NCBI RefSeq assembly: GCF_000156355.1
Contig: NZ_GG657883.1
Location: 222,467-286,466, forward strand
DNA length: 64,000 nucleotides
From: Methylophaga thiooxydans DMS010
GTDB lineage: Bacteria; Pseudomonadota; Gammaproteobacteria; Nitrosococcales; Methylophagaceae
Direction of reading: 5' to 3'
Shown piece by piece: positions 34,037 through 43,460 of this stretch. Each line of letters starts with the position of its first letter. Within the stretch, counting starts at the first letter, position 1. Position numbers and translations under genes: made by a program. The notes below the pieces were generated by a model that saw nothing but the letters and a program-made list of their open reading frames with translations, did not search any database and was not told the DNA's origin.

Positions 34037-35440
34037 ATGAAAGTTACTCAATTTCTTAAGAAAAAGCTAAAACCAACACTACGAATATTAAGTCCTATTC
34101 TAGCTAGCTCTGTACTCTTTATGGCAGCACCGACAGTTAGTGCTGACGAAACCTGTATGTCCCCTTACATGGCTAAAATTTCCGGTCAGGAAGATTTTGT
34201 TTATGTTTGGACTTTAGGTGTTGAAGGTCTGGGCGATGGCCAGGATAAATTGGTGACAGTATCCGTAAACCCAGAAGCTGATGATTACGGTAAAGTTCGT
34301 CACGTTACCTCAGTTGGTGGTCGAAACGAAGCGCATCACTCAGGTTTTACTGATGATCGTAAATACCTGTGGGCTGGCGGTTTAGATACCAATAAAATCT
34401 TTATTTTTGATGTTTACTCAGATCCTGCAAAACCAACATTGGTCAAAACTATCGATGACTTTGTTAGTAAAACAGGTGGTGTTGTAGGCCCACATACTCC
34501 TTACGCTCTACCTGGTCGTATGCTGTGGACTGCATTATCAAACAACCAAGACCATGGTGGTCGTACCGCATTGGTTGAATACACCAATGAAGGCGAGTAC
34601 GTCGATACCTATTGGATTCCTACCGATGACAACCTGCAAGGTGCTGAAAAAACAGGCCAGTATGCGGATGGTTACGGTTATGACATCCAGGTATTACCAC
34701 GTCGTAACATGATGCTGACTTCGTCGTTCACCGGCTGGTCAAACTACATGATGGACTTTGGTCAAATGCTGCAAGACAAAGAAGCCATGAAACGTTTTGG
34801 TAACACCATGGTGGTTTGGGACTTACACACACGTCAGCCTAAACAGGTTCTTGATGTTGAAGGCGCACCATTGGAAATCAGATGTGCTTGGGGTGCAGAA
34901 AATAACTACTGCTTCACTATCACTGCCTTAACAGCTGAAATTGTCTTGATTGAAGAAGATGACAAAGGTGGCTGGAAAGCAGAGGTTGTTGGCACTGTAG
35001 CTAACCCTTCAGATGTACCATTGCCAGTTGATTTCTCAATCTCGAGTGATGATTCCATGATTTGGGTAAATACATTCATGGACGGTACAACTCGCGGTTA
35101 CGACATTACCGATCCTCACAATCCAAAACTGGCCCATGAGCAGTATATTGGTGAGCAAATCAATATGGTCTCATCAAGCTGGGATAACAAACGTTTGTAC
35201 TACACCACTTCGCTTTTGGCTAACTGGGACCATAAAGGTGAAAAAGATGTTCAGTTCATGAAACTGATGCATTGGGATCCAGAAACCAAAACAATGGAAG
35301 AGCAATTCCATATTGATTTCTATAAAGAGAAATTAGGTAGAGCTCATCAAATGCGTTTTGGCGCGTATTCACTGTATGGCAAACAAGCCAAACATGAAAG
35401 TGATGCTGACGCTCAATTAGCATTGACCCAAGAGAAGTAG
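34037..35440 (+). CDS. mtoX: Methanethiol oxidase (SBP56 / selenium-binding protein family), periplasmic
   Basis: A 467-residue protein with a signal peptide (cleavage after VSA at about residue 36). The mature protein is an SBP56-family beta-propeller; marks are SVGGRNEAHHSGFTDD, VVGPHTPYALPG, YGYDIQVLPRRNMMLTSSF, and KLGRAHQMRFGAYS near the end. His residues in AHHSG, GPHT and RAHQ are candidates for copper ligands. Bacterial SBP56 enzymes are copper-dependent methanethiol oxidases that turn methanethiol plus oxygen and water into formaldehyde, sulfide and hydrogen peroxide. The SCO-MauG gene follows after 17 bases, the known companion set of mtoX, which supports the call. AGGAGAG lies before the start. 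Confidence 0.92.
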   Translation: MKVTQFLKKKLKPTLRILSPILASSVLFMAAPTVSADETCMSPYMAKISGQEDFVYVWTLGVEGLGDGQDKLVTVSVNPEADDYGKVRHVTSVGGRNEAHHSGFTDDRKYLWAGGLDTNKIFIFDVYSDPAKPTLVKTIDDFVSKTGGVVGPHTPYALPGRMLWTALSNNQDHGGRTALVEYTNEGEYVDTYWIPTDDNLQGAEKTGQYADGYGYDIQVLPRRNMMLTSSFTGWSNYMMDFGQMLQDKEAMKRFGNTMVVWDLHTRQPKQVLDVEGAPLEIRCAWGAENNYCFTITALTAEIVLIEEDDKGGWKAEVVGTVANPSDVPLPVDFSISSDDSMIWVNTFMDGTTRGYDITDPHNPKLAHEQYIGEQINMVSSSWDNKRLYYTTSLLANWDHKGEKDVQFMKLMHWDPETKTMEEQFHIDFYKEKLGRAHQMRFGAYSLYGKQAKHESDADAQLALTQEK

Positions 35441-35457
35441 TTCAAGGATAGTTCACC

Positions 35458-37464
35458 ATGACACATCTAAAGAAAATAACATTAGGCATTTTTTTCAGTA
35501 TAAGCCTCTCGACTAATGTTCAATCGTTTGATGGGGCTGCAGGCCCACAGACCATATTGCCTGCACCCGGTTATGGTGAATTAGACTTTGAGGCACCCCG
35601 TGCAGGTAGCTATAAGCTACCTGTACTGGGCTATGCCAAAAATGCAAAAGTCATTGATACCAATAATGAAACCGTGTCTTATCACGAAATGTTCAGAGGC
35701 AAATACACGCTACTGAACTTTATGTATACCCGCTGTGACGATTTAAATGGCTGTCCATTGACCCATGTCGTTTTCAGCCGAATTAAGGAGCTTGCCAAGC
35801 AAGACCCTACTGTCGCTCAAAACTTACAAATGCTGAGCATGAGTTTTGACCCGACCTATGACACTCCTGAGCACTTAAAAAAACTTGAGAGTGGTTTACA
35901 TGATCAACATATGGATATGGACCATTCCTCGGGTCATGACGGTCATGATATGCAGCATGGTGATCACCAAATGCATCATGAGCCAGAAACTGACACCGTA
36001 AACTGGAAATATCTCACCACACACTCTGAAGAAGAGCTGTTCCCGATTTTGGATGACTATGGTCAATCAGTGATTCCCAAGTCAGATGACGCCGGTGACG
36101 ATGACGGTAATTTCTCACACATCTTACGAGTATTTTTAATCGATCCGGATCTGAAAATACGCAATATTTACAGCGTGTCATTTCTCCACCCAGACATCAT
36201 CATTAATGATCTTAAAACCTTGATGATGGAATACGGTGTCGATGAAAGTAACGCTCAGAACCAGCACCTGCAAAATATTCGTATTGGTGCAGGAGACTCC
36301 AAAGCGGGTTATGAAAGTAAAAACTACATTACTAATTCGCTGAGCATTCAAAACCGTCAAGGTAAAGAAACCGACCTACTCAAATTTGTAGAAAACCCAC
36401 CTCTGGGTTTACCTGAAGTGCCGGTACCGGCAGATAACCCAGTGACCGAAGCCAAAATCAAACTGGGTAAAAAGTTATTCTTTGACCGACGCTTGTCACT
36501 TAATAACACGATTTCCTGTGCAATTTGTCATGTTCCGGAGCAAGGCTTTACCAATCATGAAATATTGACTGCGGTAGGTTTTGAAGGCCGCTCAGTAAAG
36601 CGAAATGCACCCACTATCTATAACACGGCTTATTTCAAAAAGTTATTTCATGATGGTCGTGAAACATCATTGGAGCATCAGGTATGGCAGCCCATGCTGG
36701 CGCGAAATGAAATGGCCAACCCCTCATTTGGAGTGGTGATCGAAAAACTACGCAATCTAGAAGATTATGTCGGATTATTTGAAGCGGCATTTGATGGGCA
36801 ACAAGCCAGTTTTGAAACCATTCCTAAAGCGATTGCATCGTATGAGAGAACATTAAACTCAGCTAATTCACCTTTCGATCGCTGGTATTACGGTAAGGAA
36901 AAGGATGCGATGCCGCCATCCGCCATTCGGGGTTTTGATCTGTTTGCCGGCAAAGCACAGTGCATCGCCTGTCATACCGTTACCGAAAAACATGCTCTCT
37001 TTACCGATAACAGTCTGCATAACACAGGCATCGGTTGGGAAAGAGCGATGAGAAAAGATCCTGAATCACAACGCGTTCAAGTGGCGCCTGGTCGTTATGT
37101 GAATGTTAAAAATGACATTATTAAATCCGTTGGTAACCAACAAGAAGGTGATCTGGGTCATTATGAAGTTACGCAAGACCCGGCAGATCGTTGGAAATAC
37201 CGCACCCCAAGTTTACGCAATGTCGCTCTCACTGCTCCCTATATGCATGATGGATCCCTAGGTACATTGGAAGAGGTTGTCACTTTTTATAATGAGGGCG
37301 GCATCAAAAATGAAATCCAATCTCCACTCATTCAACCACTAAACCTGACTAGTGCTGAGATGGAAGATCTGGTGGCATTTTTAAAATCACTGAATGGCGA
37401 TAATGTGGCCGAAATCATTTCAGACTCCTTTGCCACACCGATTGGCGATCACTCAAAAAACTAA
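35458..37464 (+). CDS. SCO-type copper chaperone fused to MauG/cytochrome c peroxidase
   Basis: A 668-residue exported fusion. Residues about 50-265 form a SCO/SenC thioredoxin-like domain: Cys93 and Cys99 (C-x5-C instead of the usual C-x3-C) and His221. Inside it is a His/Met/Asp-rich insert at 148-174, with nine His and four Met, a likely copper-binding loop. Residues about 300-655 are a di-heme peroxidase of the MauG/CcpA type with heme motifs CAICH (354-358) and CIACH (502-506). SCO and MauG homologs normally occur as separate genes next to mtoX. The fusion probably delivers copper to MtoX and matures it or removes the peroxide it forms. TlpA-like gene follows after 13 bases. Confidence 0.9.
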   Translation: MTHLKKITLGIFFSISLSTNVQSFDGAAGPQTILPAPGYGELDFEAPRAGSYKLPVLGYAKNAKVIDTNNETVSYHEMFRGKYTLLNFMYTRCDDLNGCPLTHVVFSRIKELAKQDPTVAQNLQMLSMSFDPTYDTPEHLKKLESGLHDQHMDMDHSSGHDGHDMQHGDHQMHHEPETDTVNWKYLTTHSEEELFPILDDYGQSVIPKSDDAGDDDGNFSHILRVFLIDPDLKIRNIYSVSFLHPDIIINDLKTLMMEYGVDESNAQNQHLQNIRIGAGDSKAGYESKNYITNSLSIQNRQGKETDLLKFVENPPLGLPEVPVPADNPVTEAKIKLGKKLFFDRRLSLNNTISCAICHVPEQGFTNHEILTAVGFEGRSVKRNAPTIYNTAYFKKLFHDGRETSLEHQVWQPMLARNEMANPSFGVVIEKLRNLEDYVGLFEAAFDGQQASFETIPKAIASYERTLNSANSPFDRWYYGKEKDAMPPSAIRGFDLFAGKAQCIACHTVTEKHALFTDNSLHNTGIGWERAMRKDPESQRVQVAPGRYVNVKNDIIKSVGNQQEGDLGHYEVTQDPADRWKYRTPSLRNVALTAPYMHDGSLGTLEEVVTFYNEGGIKNEIQSPLIQPLNLTSAEMEDLVAFLKSLNGDNVAEIISDSFATPIGDHSKN

Positions 37465-37477
37465 GTCAGAGGCTCAT

Positions 37478-37966
37478 ATGATGAAACTTATTCTCTCAAC
37501 TTTATTACTCTCGACATCCGTGTTTGCAGCCAATGACATGATAATGACTGCGGTAACGCCGAATGAACAAGCTAAGAACTTTACACTTGAGTCTCCTTCT
37601 GGCGCGACTATCAGCCTATCGGATTATTCCGGTAAATATGTGCTGGTTAACTTCTGGGCACATTGGTGCTCACCCTGCATCAAAGAATTTCCGGACATGC
37701 AGAAACTGTATGACGAATCAGACAAAACACAGTTTGAAATCATCGCAATTCATGCTGGCCCGTACAATTCGGAGGCAGCACAGTTTGTGAAGCACTTTGG
37801 TATTAGTTTCCCTATTGTCAGCGATCCGGATACCAGTTTAAAAGGCTGGGATATACCCGTTCTGCCTATGAGTTACTTAGTCGATCCGGAAGGTAATGTG
37901 GTTTACAAAGCGATGGGACCAAGGGAATGGAACGTCGAAGATATCCAACCACTGATATCTAACTAA
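37478..37966 (+). CDS. TlpA/ResA-like periplasmic thioredoxin
   Basis: A 162-residue exported thioredoxin-like protein. The signal peptide ends TSVFAAND, and the fold carries VLVNFWAHWCSPCIKEFPDM with the redox pair WCSPC at about residues 67-71, and the cis-Pro in VLPMSYLVDPEGN. I start it at the double ATG (37478/37481), because a start further upstream would lie inside the fusion gene. TlpA-type proteins reduce disulfides in copper chaperones such as SCO or in apocytochromes, which suits the preceding SCO-MauG gene. It may keep the SCO cysteine pair reduced so that it can load copper. Confidence 0.88.
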   Translation: MMKLILSTLLLSTSVFAANDMIMTAVTPNEQAKNFTLESPSGATISLSDYSGKYVLVNFWAHWCSPCIKEFPDMQKLYDESDKTQFEIIAIHAGPYNSEAAQFVKHFGISFPIVSDPDTSLKGWDIPVLPMSYLVDPEGNVVYKAMGPREWNVEDIQPLISN

Positions 37967-38006
37967 CTACGACACAAATATTGAAGGCTCAACCTAGGAT
38001 ATACAT

Positions 38007-39101
38007 ATGTTTTTCAGACAACTATTTGATAAAGAAAGCAGTACATTAACGTATGTTATTGCTGACTTAAAATCATCAGAAGCGGCGATTATTGACCCCG
38101 TTAAAAGTGAAATAGAAACCTATATAACCTTGCTCGCTGAATATGGACTCAGCTTGAAGTTTTCTCTAGAAACACATGTACACGCGGATCATATTACTGC
38201 GAGTGGTTTACTGCGACAACGTTTGAACTGCCAAACTGGTGTCAGTCACGCTTGTGATGCCAAACTGGCCGATATCCAAATACGAGAGTGTGACAAGTTT
38301 CGGCTGGGTGACAATGAAACCATTACAGCCATTGCGACTCCGGGACATACCGCAGGCAGCATGTCTTTCATATGGCGTGACAAGCTCTTTACCGGTGATA
38401 GTTTGTTAATCAATGGCTGTGGCCGAACAGACTTTCAAGGTGGTGACGCCGGTACGCTGTATGACAGCATCACACAAAAGCTATTTAGCCTGCCAGATGA
38501 AACACTGGTTTACCCAGGTCACGACTATAAAGGCTTTAGAGTTAGCTCAATACTTCAGGAAAAGCAGCTCAACCCTCGCCTATCGACTAACTCACGCGAA
38601 GAGTTCATCACCATGATGAATAATTTAGACCTGCCGAAGCCGAGACTGATTGATATTGCTGTTCCCGCTAATCGCTACTGTGGTATCGACGAAGACGATG
38701 CAATACAAGCTTCTGATGTGAATTTAAGTATTAACACCGGCAGACTATTAACCTCAAATCAGTTAGTGGCACAAATAAAAACTGAAATCTCAGAAATCAC
38801 GCCTTCTGACGTCGAAAGTATGTTGAATCAGGATGACGTGATCCTTATCGATATTCGTGAACCCAATGAGTACGAGGAGAGTGCTATTCCTAATGCTCAC
38901 TTTTTACCTCGTGGCGTGCTTGAATTCAAAATCCTAGAGCTTGAAAAAGTGTTAAACCCCCAAAACAAAATCATCTTGTACTGTCGTTCGGGAAACCGTT
39001 CTGCTCTAGCCGCAGCAAGTTTGACCAAAATGGGGTTCAGAAACGTTTTGTCAATGAGTGGCGGTTATGAAGCCTGGAAAGAATCAAATCCTGCTTTATA
39101 A
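38007..39101 (+). CDS. Persulfide dioxygenase-rhodanese fusion
   Basis: A 364-residue cytoplasmic fusion. Residues 1-235 are an ETHE1-type metallo-beta-lactamase domain: HVHADH (57-62), GHTAGSMSF and LVYPGHDY provide the iron ligands. Residues about 255-360 form a rhodanese domain with the active loop LYCRSGNRSA (Cys near 326). The dioxygenase turns glutathione persulfide into sulfite, and the rhodanese can move the sulfur atom to or from thiosulfate. It follows the TlpA-like gene by 40 bases and precedes sulfide:quinone oxidoreductase by 24, so it takes the persulfide made by that enzyme. Confidence 0.92.
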   Translation: MFFRQLFDKESSTLTYVIADLKSSEAAIIDPVKSEIETYITLLAEYGLSLKFSLETHVHADHITASGLLRQRLNCQTGVSHACDAKLADIQIRECDKFRLGDNETITAIATPGHTAGSMSFIWRDKLFTGDSLLINGCGRTDFQGGDAGTLYDSITQKLFSLPDETLVYPGHDYKGFRVSSILQEKQLNPRLSTNSREEFITMMNNLDLPKPRLIDIAVPANRYCGIDEDDAIQASDVNLSINTGRLLTSNQLVAQIKTEISEITPSDVESMLNQDDVILIDIREPNEYEESAIPNAHFLPRGVLEFKILELEKVLNPQNKIILYCRSGNRSALAAASLTKMGFRNVLSMSGGYEAWKESNPAL

Positions 39102-39125
39102 ACAATTAACGGGAGAGAGATAAAT

Positions 39126-40373
39126 ATGAAAAATAACCATTATAACGTTGTCGTTGTTGGCGGTGGCGCAGCAGGAACGTCAGTCGTCAATGACTTAAAA
39201 AAACAAAATTCATCCTTAGATATTGCGCTTATCGAACCTTCCAGTGAGCACTATTATCAGCCTGCGTTTACTTTGGTAGGTGGCGGTGCTTACAAGTTTG
39301 AAAATACGCTTCGTCAGCAAAAAGATCTGCTCCCTGAGGGTGTGACATGGCATAAAAATTATGCTGCTTCTTTTTCACCTGATGAAAATAAAGTCTATTT
39401 AGATACAGAGTGTGAAATCAGCTATGACTATTTAGTTGTTTGCCCTGGTCTACAACTAGACTTCCACAAAATTAAAGGTCTCGAAAGTACTTTAGGCCAG
39501 AATGGTGTTTGCTGTAATTACTCACCCAAGCATGTCGAATACACTTGGCAAATGGTTCAAAAAATCACCTCAGGAAGAGCCTTGTTTACACAACCGCCGA
39601 TGCCAATAAAATGTGCTGGGGCGCCGCAGAAGGCGATGTATCTGGCGGCAGATAATTTCAAGAAAAATGGTTGTCTTAAGAATATCAGTGTGGAGTTTTT
39701 CAACGCTGGCCCCGGAATGTTTGGCGTGCCATTTTTTGCCAAGGAGCTTGAAAAGGTCGTGGCAGGCTATGGAATCAAAACGCATTTCACCTCTAATTTA
39801 GTTGAAATTGATGGTCCAGCCAAAAAAGCGACTTTTGAAGTTAAGGATTCCCTAGGAAATACACAGCTCGTTGATGAACACTTCGATATGATTCATGTGA
39901 CACCACCACAAAGTGCACCTGATTTTATTAAACAATGCCCCTTGAGTAATGAGGCTGGCTGGCTCGATGTGAGTCCGGAAACCCTGCAACATACTCAGTA
40001 CGACAATGTATTTGGTTTAGGCGATGTGATTGGTACCACTAATGCAAAAACAGCTGCTGCTGTCAGAAAACAAGTGCCCGTTGTTGTCGACAATATTCTC
40101 AACCTTATCGACAAACACCAGCTCAGCGCTAAATACACCGGCTATGGCTCTTGCCCTCTGACCACCTCACTTTCGACTGTGATGCTGGCTGAGTTTTCCT
40201 ATGGTGGTGAGGTCACGCCTTCTTTCCCCATGCTGGATCCACGAAAGAATCGTTATATCTGGTGGTTGGTAAAACGTATTGGTCTCCCTTGGTTGTATTG
40301 GGACATCATGCTCAAAGGGCGTCGTCTCGATTTACCTAGCAAGGCCAGCTATGCAAAAAAATACGTAGATTAA
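39126..40373 (+). CDS. sqr: Sulfide:quinone oxidoreductase
   Basis: A 415-residue flavoprotein of the disulfide oxidoreductase fold. The FAD motif VVVGGGAAGTS is at residues 8-18, YQPAFTLVGGGAYKFENT at about 40-60 is a family signature, and catalytic Cys candidates are in NGVCCNYSP and PIKCAGAPQK, as in the type II and mitochondrial-like group. The C-terminal WWLVKRIGLPWLYWDIMLKGR is the amphipathic membrane anchor. It oxidises sulfide at the membrane and passes electrons to quinone, making persulfide. It is the sulfide-consuming step after methanethiol oxidation. GGGAGAG precedes the start. Confidence 0.9.
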   Translation: MKNNHYNVVVVGGGAAGTSVVNDLKKQNSSLDIALIEPSSEHYYQPAFTLVGGGAYKFENTLRQQKDLLPEGVTWHKNYAASFSPDENKVYLDTECEISYDYLVVCPGLQLDFHKIKGLESTLGQNGVCCNYSPKHVEYTWQMVQKITSGRALFTQPPMPIKCAGAPQKAMYLAADNFKKNGCLKNISVEFFNAGPGMFGVPFFAKELEKVVAGYGIKTHFTSNLVEIDGPAKKATFEVKDSLGNTQLVDEHFDMIHVTPPQSAPDFIKQCPLSNEAGWLDVSPETLQHTQYDNVFGLGDVIGTTNAKTAAAVRKQVPVVVDNILNLIDKHQLSAKYTGYGSCPLTTSLSTVMLAEFSYGGEVTPSFPMLDPRKNRYIWWLVKRIGLPWLYWDIMLKGRRLDLPSKASYAKKYVD

Positions 40374-40463
40374 ACATTAACTTAATTCAGGTGCCAACTT
40401 ATTCATGTGGATAGTTCAGAGCCTTCGTGGCTACCTTTATCGTAATAATAAGACTAAAGACAT

Positions 40464-42206
40464 ATGCTAAAAGAAGCACCTGCCCTTTCCTTATTACAGA
40501 GACTCAAAAATGGGCTCCCTGTTTTGGACTGGATTAAGACATATAATCTACAACTGTTCCACAGTGATATATTTGCGGGCATTATCACGGCGATTTTATT
40601 GATCCCTCAAGGTATTGCTTATGCCTTTCTCGCAGGCTTACCCGCAGAGGTCGGTATATACTCAAGTCTTTTACCCGCCTTGCTTTATGTCGTTCTTGGC
40701 ACCAGCCGTGTACTTTCGGTCGGTCCGGTATCTATCGCAGCTATTATGGTTGCCAGCGCATTAGCCTCACCCGAGGTAGTGGCGATAGGGACACCAGTCC
40801 AAAATGCCATGATCTTAGCGCTTGAAGGCGGTCTAATCCTCTGTCTTATGTCGATGCTTAGAATGGGCGGACTCGTGCACTACATCAGTCAACCCGTTTT
40901 AACCGGATTTACTACGGGCGCAGCCATCATTATTGTCTTTAGTCAGTTACCCAAAATGCTAGGCCTGGATCTAACGAGCTGTGAATCGCTACAGGCATGC
41001 TTTATAGATCCAAGCATACAAATCAATACTGCAACCATGGGATTGGGGCTGCTAGCAGTTGCCCTACTATTTTTAATGGGCTCACCGCTCAACTTCTTGT
41101 TAAGTAAACTGAAAGTCAAAAAAACCATTGCTACAGCTATCACCAAATCGGCACCGCTTTTATCCATTAGCCTAGGCATCATTCTGGTGACACAATTCTC
41201 ATTAGATATTGAGCATCAGGTGGCGATTGTGGGCGAAATTCCTCAAGGGCTGCCAACTCCGAGCATTGAATTTCTAAATGTATCACTGGCGCATATGCTG
41301 GCCCTTTTGCCCAGTGCGTTTTTTATCAGTTTAATTGCTTATGTTGAAAGTGTCGCAATAGCTAAATTTATTGCTTCAGTCAGAAATGAAAAGCTAGATA
41401 CAAACCAAGAGCTAGTTGGTCTTGGTGCAGCGAACTTGGCCTCGTCTTTTACAGGCGGTATGCCCGTTGCCGGTGGTTTTAGCCGAACCATGGTCAATTA
41501 CGCGGCGGGCGCTCAATCGCAAATGGCAATGCTGATTGCTGTTATTGTGCTGGCAGCAGCCTTACTGAGCGTCTCACAAACTTTAGAATCTATTCCTAAA
41601 GCTGTGCTCGCTTCCATCATCATTATTGCGGTGGCCCCCCTTATTAAGGTGAAGGCCATCATAAGTACATGGAAGTCGGATAAAGCGGACGGTATCAGTC
41701 AGTTAGTTACGTTACTTGGCGTGTTAATTCTCGGTATTGAAGAAGGCATTGTGCTTGGCGTTGTAGCCACTATCTTCAGCTATATGAGAAGAACAAGTAA
41801 ACCTCATATTGCAGTCGTTGGCAAAATTCACGACACCGACCATTTTCGTAATATCAAACGACATAAAGTGCAGACATGGGAAGACTTACTATTGATACGG
41901 ATAGATGAAAATATCACGTTTGCCAATATCAACTATATTTCTGAATTTATTGAACATGAATATCAACTGTACAGTCCGAAACAAATCGTGCTGATATTTT
42001 CATCTGTGAGCTATATTGATACAACGGCTGTTAGCTATTTCCGCCAATTAATATCCAATTTAAAACAGCAAGGCACAACGCTTAATCTGGCAGAGGTGAA
42101 AGGGCCTGTTTTAGAAATACTTGAAAAAATAAATTTTGTAAGCGACCTATCACCGGGGAAAATATTTTTCCAGACATCTGATGCTGTAAAAAGCTTTGTT
42201 AAGTAA
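40464..42206 (+). CDS. SulP-family sulfate/anion transporter with STAS domain
   Basis: A 580-residue inner membrane transporter. The first part has the SulP signature ILLIPQGIAYAFLAGLPAEVGIY in helices 1-2 and GTSRVLSVGPVSIAA, with about 12 membrane segments up to residue 440. The last 120 residues form a STAS domain with SVSYIDTTAVSYFRQL, where the serine of the DSTG switch is Thr. Members carry sulfate, bicarbonate or other anions. It lies after sulfide oxidation genes, so export or exchange of sulfite or sulfate is a reasonable idea; direction is not predictable. Confidence 0.88.
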   Translation: MLKEAPALSLLQRLKNGLPVLDWIKTYNLQLFHSDIFAGIITAILLIPQGIAYAFLAGLPAEVGIYSSLLPALLYVVLGTSRVLSVGPVSIAAIMVASALASPEVVAIGTPVQNAMILALEGGLILCLMSMLRMGGLVHYISQPVLTGFTTGAAIIIVFSQLPKMLGLDLTSCESLQACFIDPSIQINTATMGLGLLAVALLFLMGSPLNFLLSKLKVKKTIATAITKSAPLLSISLGIILVTQFSLDIEHQVAIVGEIPQGLPTPSIEFLNVSLAHMLALLPSAFFISLIAYVESVAIAKFIASVRNEKLDTNQELVGLGAANLASSFTGGMPVAGGFSRTMVNYAAGAQSQMAMLIAVIVLAAALLSVSQTLESIPKAVLASIIIIAVAPLIKVKAIISTWKSDKADGISQLVTLLGVLILGIEEGIVLGVVATIFSYMRRTSKPHIAVVGKIHDTDHFRNIKRHKVQTWEDLLLIRIDENITFANINYISEFIEHEYQLYSPKQIVLIFSSVSYIDTTAVSYFRQLISNLKQQGTTLNLAEVKGPVLEILEKINFVSDLSPGKIFFQTSDAVKSFVK

Positions 42207-42442
42207 AACATCTATTTACTTATCTGCAGCCAACTATAATAAAGTGTTTTCTCAAAACAAATAAAAAATTTGCATCGAATTATCGATGGCACTCATAAAT
42301 GTTAAGGTTAGCCAATCTGTTCGTGCAGCAGGTTGATGGTTTACACTACGGCAAGATTTTCATCAGCTGGTAATCTGCTAAATGTCATCAGCCCATCGCT
42401 ATTACAAACTTAATTTGAAACATTCATAAAGTTAAAAAACAC

Positions 42443-43168
42443 ATGTTCAGAGAAACAAACAGCCGCTCGATCGTTAAAGGAATCACATGGAGAGTACTCG
42501 CCACTACGACTACAGTAATTATAGTCTATGTGTTTTTCGGAAGATTAGATCTCGCTATTGCTGCAGGTATTCTTGAGAGCGTACTGAAAGTAGCATTATA
42601 TTGGGCCCATGAACGTGGATGGCATAAAATAAGATGGGGACGAAAAAGAATTTCGCCTTTTAACTTATGGTTTACAGGACTGCCATCATCAGGCAAAACA
42701 ACCATCGCCGATGCAGTATTTGTCGAATTAGAAAAGCTACACATCCCACTTGAGCGAATAGACTCGAAAGATATACGCGATTTAATACCGAATATTGGTT
42801 ATTCCAGAGAAGAACGAAATCGTCATCTAAAAAGAGTCGGACATCTGATTCAAACACTACAAAATAATTCGATTTCGACTGTTGCCTCTTTCATCAGCCC
42901 CTATCGTGAGTCGAGAAAAGCATTAAGAAAAATGGTACACAACAACATTGTTGTGTATATCAAGGCAGATATTGAAACCTGTAAAAAACGAGATACTCAC
43001 GGAAATTATGACAAAGCGCTTGCAGGTGAATACCCTAATTTCACTGGGATAAGCGATGTATATGAAGAACCCAAACATGCCGAAATCATCATTGATACTG
43101 ACTTATTAAGCGTTGAAGAAGCGGTAAAAATAATCACTAGCTACGTAAAGAAACATTACATTAAATGA
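42443..43168 (+). CDS. APS-kinase-like protein with N-terminal DUF2061 membrane domain
   Basis: A 241-residue fusion. Residues 1-60 have a DUF2061-type membrane segment (RVLATTTTVIIVYVFFGRLDLAIAAG). Residues 70-240 follow the APS kinase fold: Walker A GLPSSGKTT (79-87), FISPYRESRKALR and a lid region. APS kinase phosphorylates adenylyl sulfate to PAPS. The normal substrate motif DGDxxR reads IDSKDIR at 106-112, so the substrate site is altered and a pure CysC role is doubtful. It sits after the SulP gene with a 236-base gap and ends the sulfur block. Confidence 0.78.
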   Translation: MFRETNSRSIVKGITWRVLATTTTVIIVYVFFGRLDLAIAAGILESVLKVALYWAHERGWHKIRWGRKRISPFNLWFTGLPSSGKTTIADAVFVELEKLHIPLERIDSKDIRDLIPNIGYSREERNRHLKRVGHLIQTLQNNSISTVASFISPYRESRKALRKMVHNNIVVYIKADIETCKKRDTHGNYDKALAGEYPNFTGISDVYEEPKHAEIIIDTDLLSVEEAVKIITSYVKKHYIK

Positions 43169-43460
43169 CTTACAGACCAGCCGGGCCCCGACTATTGCCC
43201 TGCTGGCAGACACGCACAGGCTTAGTTCAGTGAAGGTCATATGACCTAGCGCCATCCTTATCGCAATAAATTCAATGTCAAAAATGCTACATTGAATTAG
43301 CTATAAACAAACAGACCAATGTCAACGTGGCGAAAATTTTCAATAAAGTCATGGCCATTATGTAGTATTACGACACACTGCTAACTGATATTTTTTGACA
43401 TATTACAGACGGCATAATAACGCCTATAATCAAAATGGCAGGCCTTAATGGAGATAATAA

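Noticed and set aside
42273..42288. Short hairpin CATCGA-ATTA-TCGATG downstream of the SulP gene
   Set aside because: The stem is six bases and the T-run is only on the minus strand, where no gene ends.
42936..42957. Palindrome with 10-base arms inside the APS-kinase-like gene
   Set aside because: It lies in well-conserved coding sequence and is best explained by codon use; no gene boundary is near.
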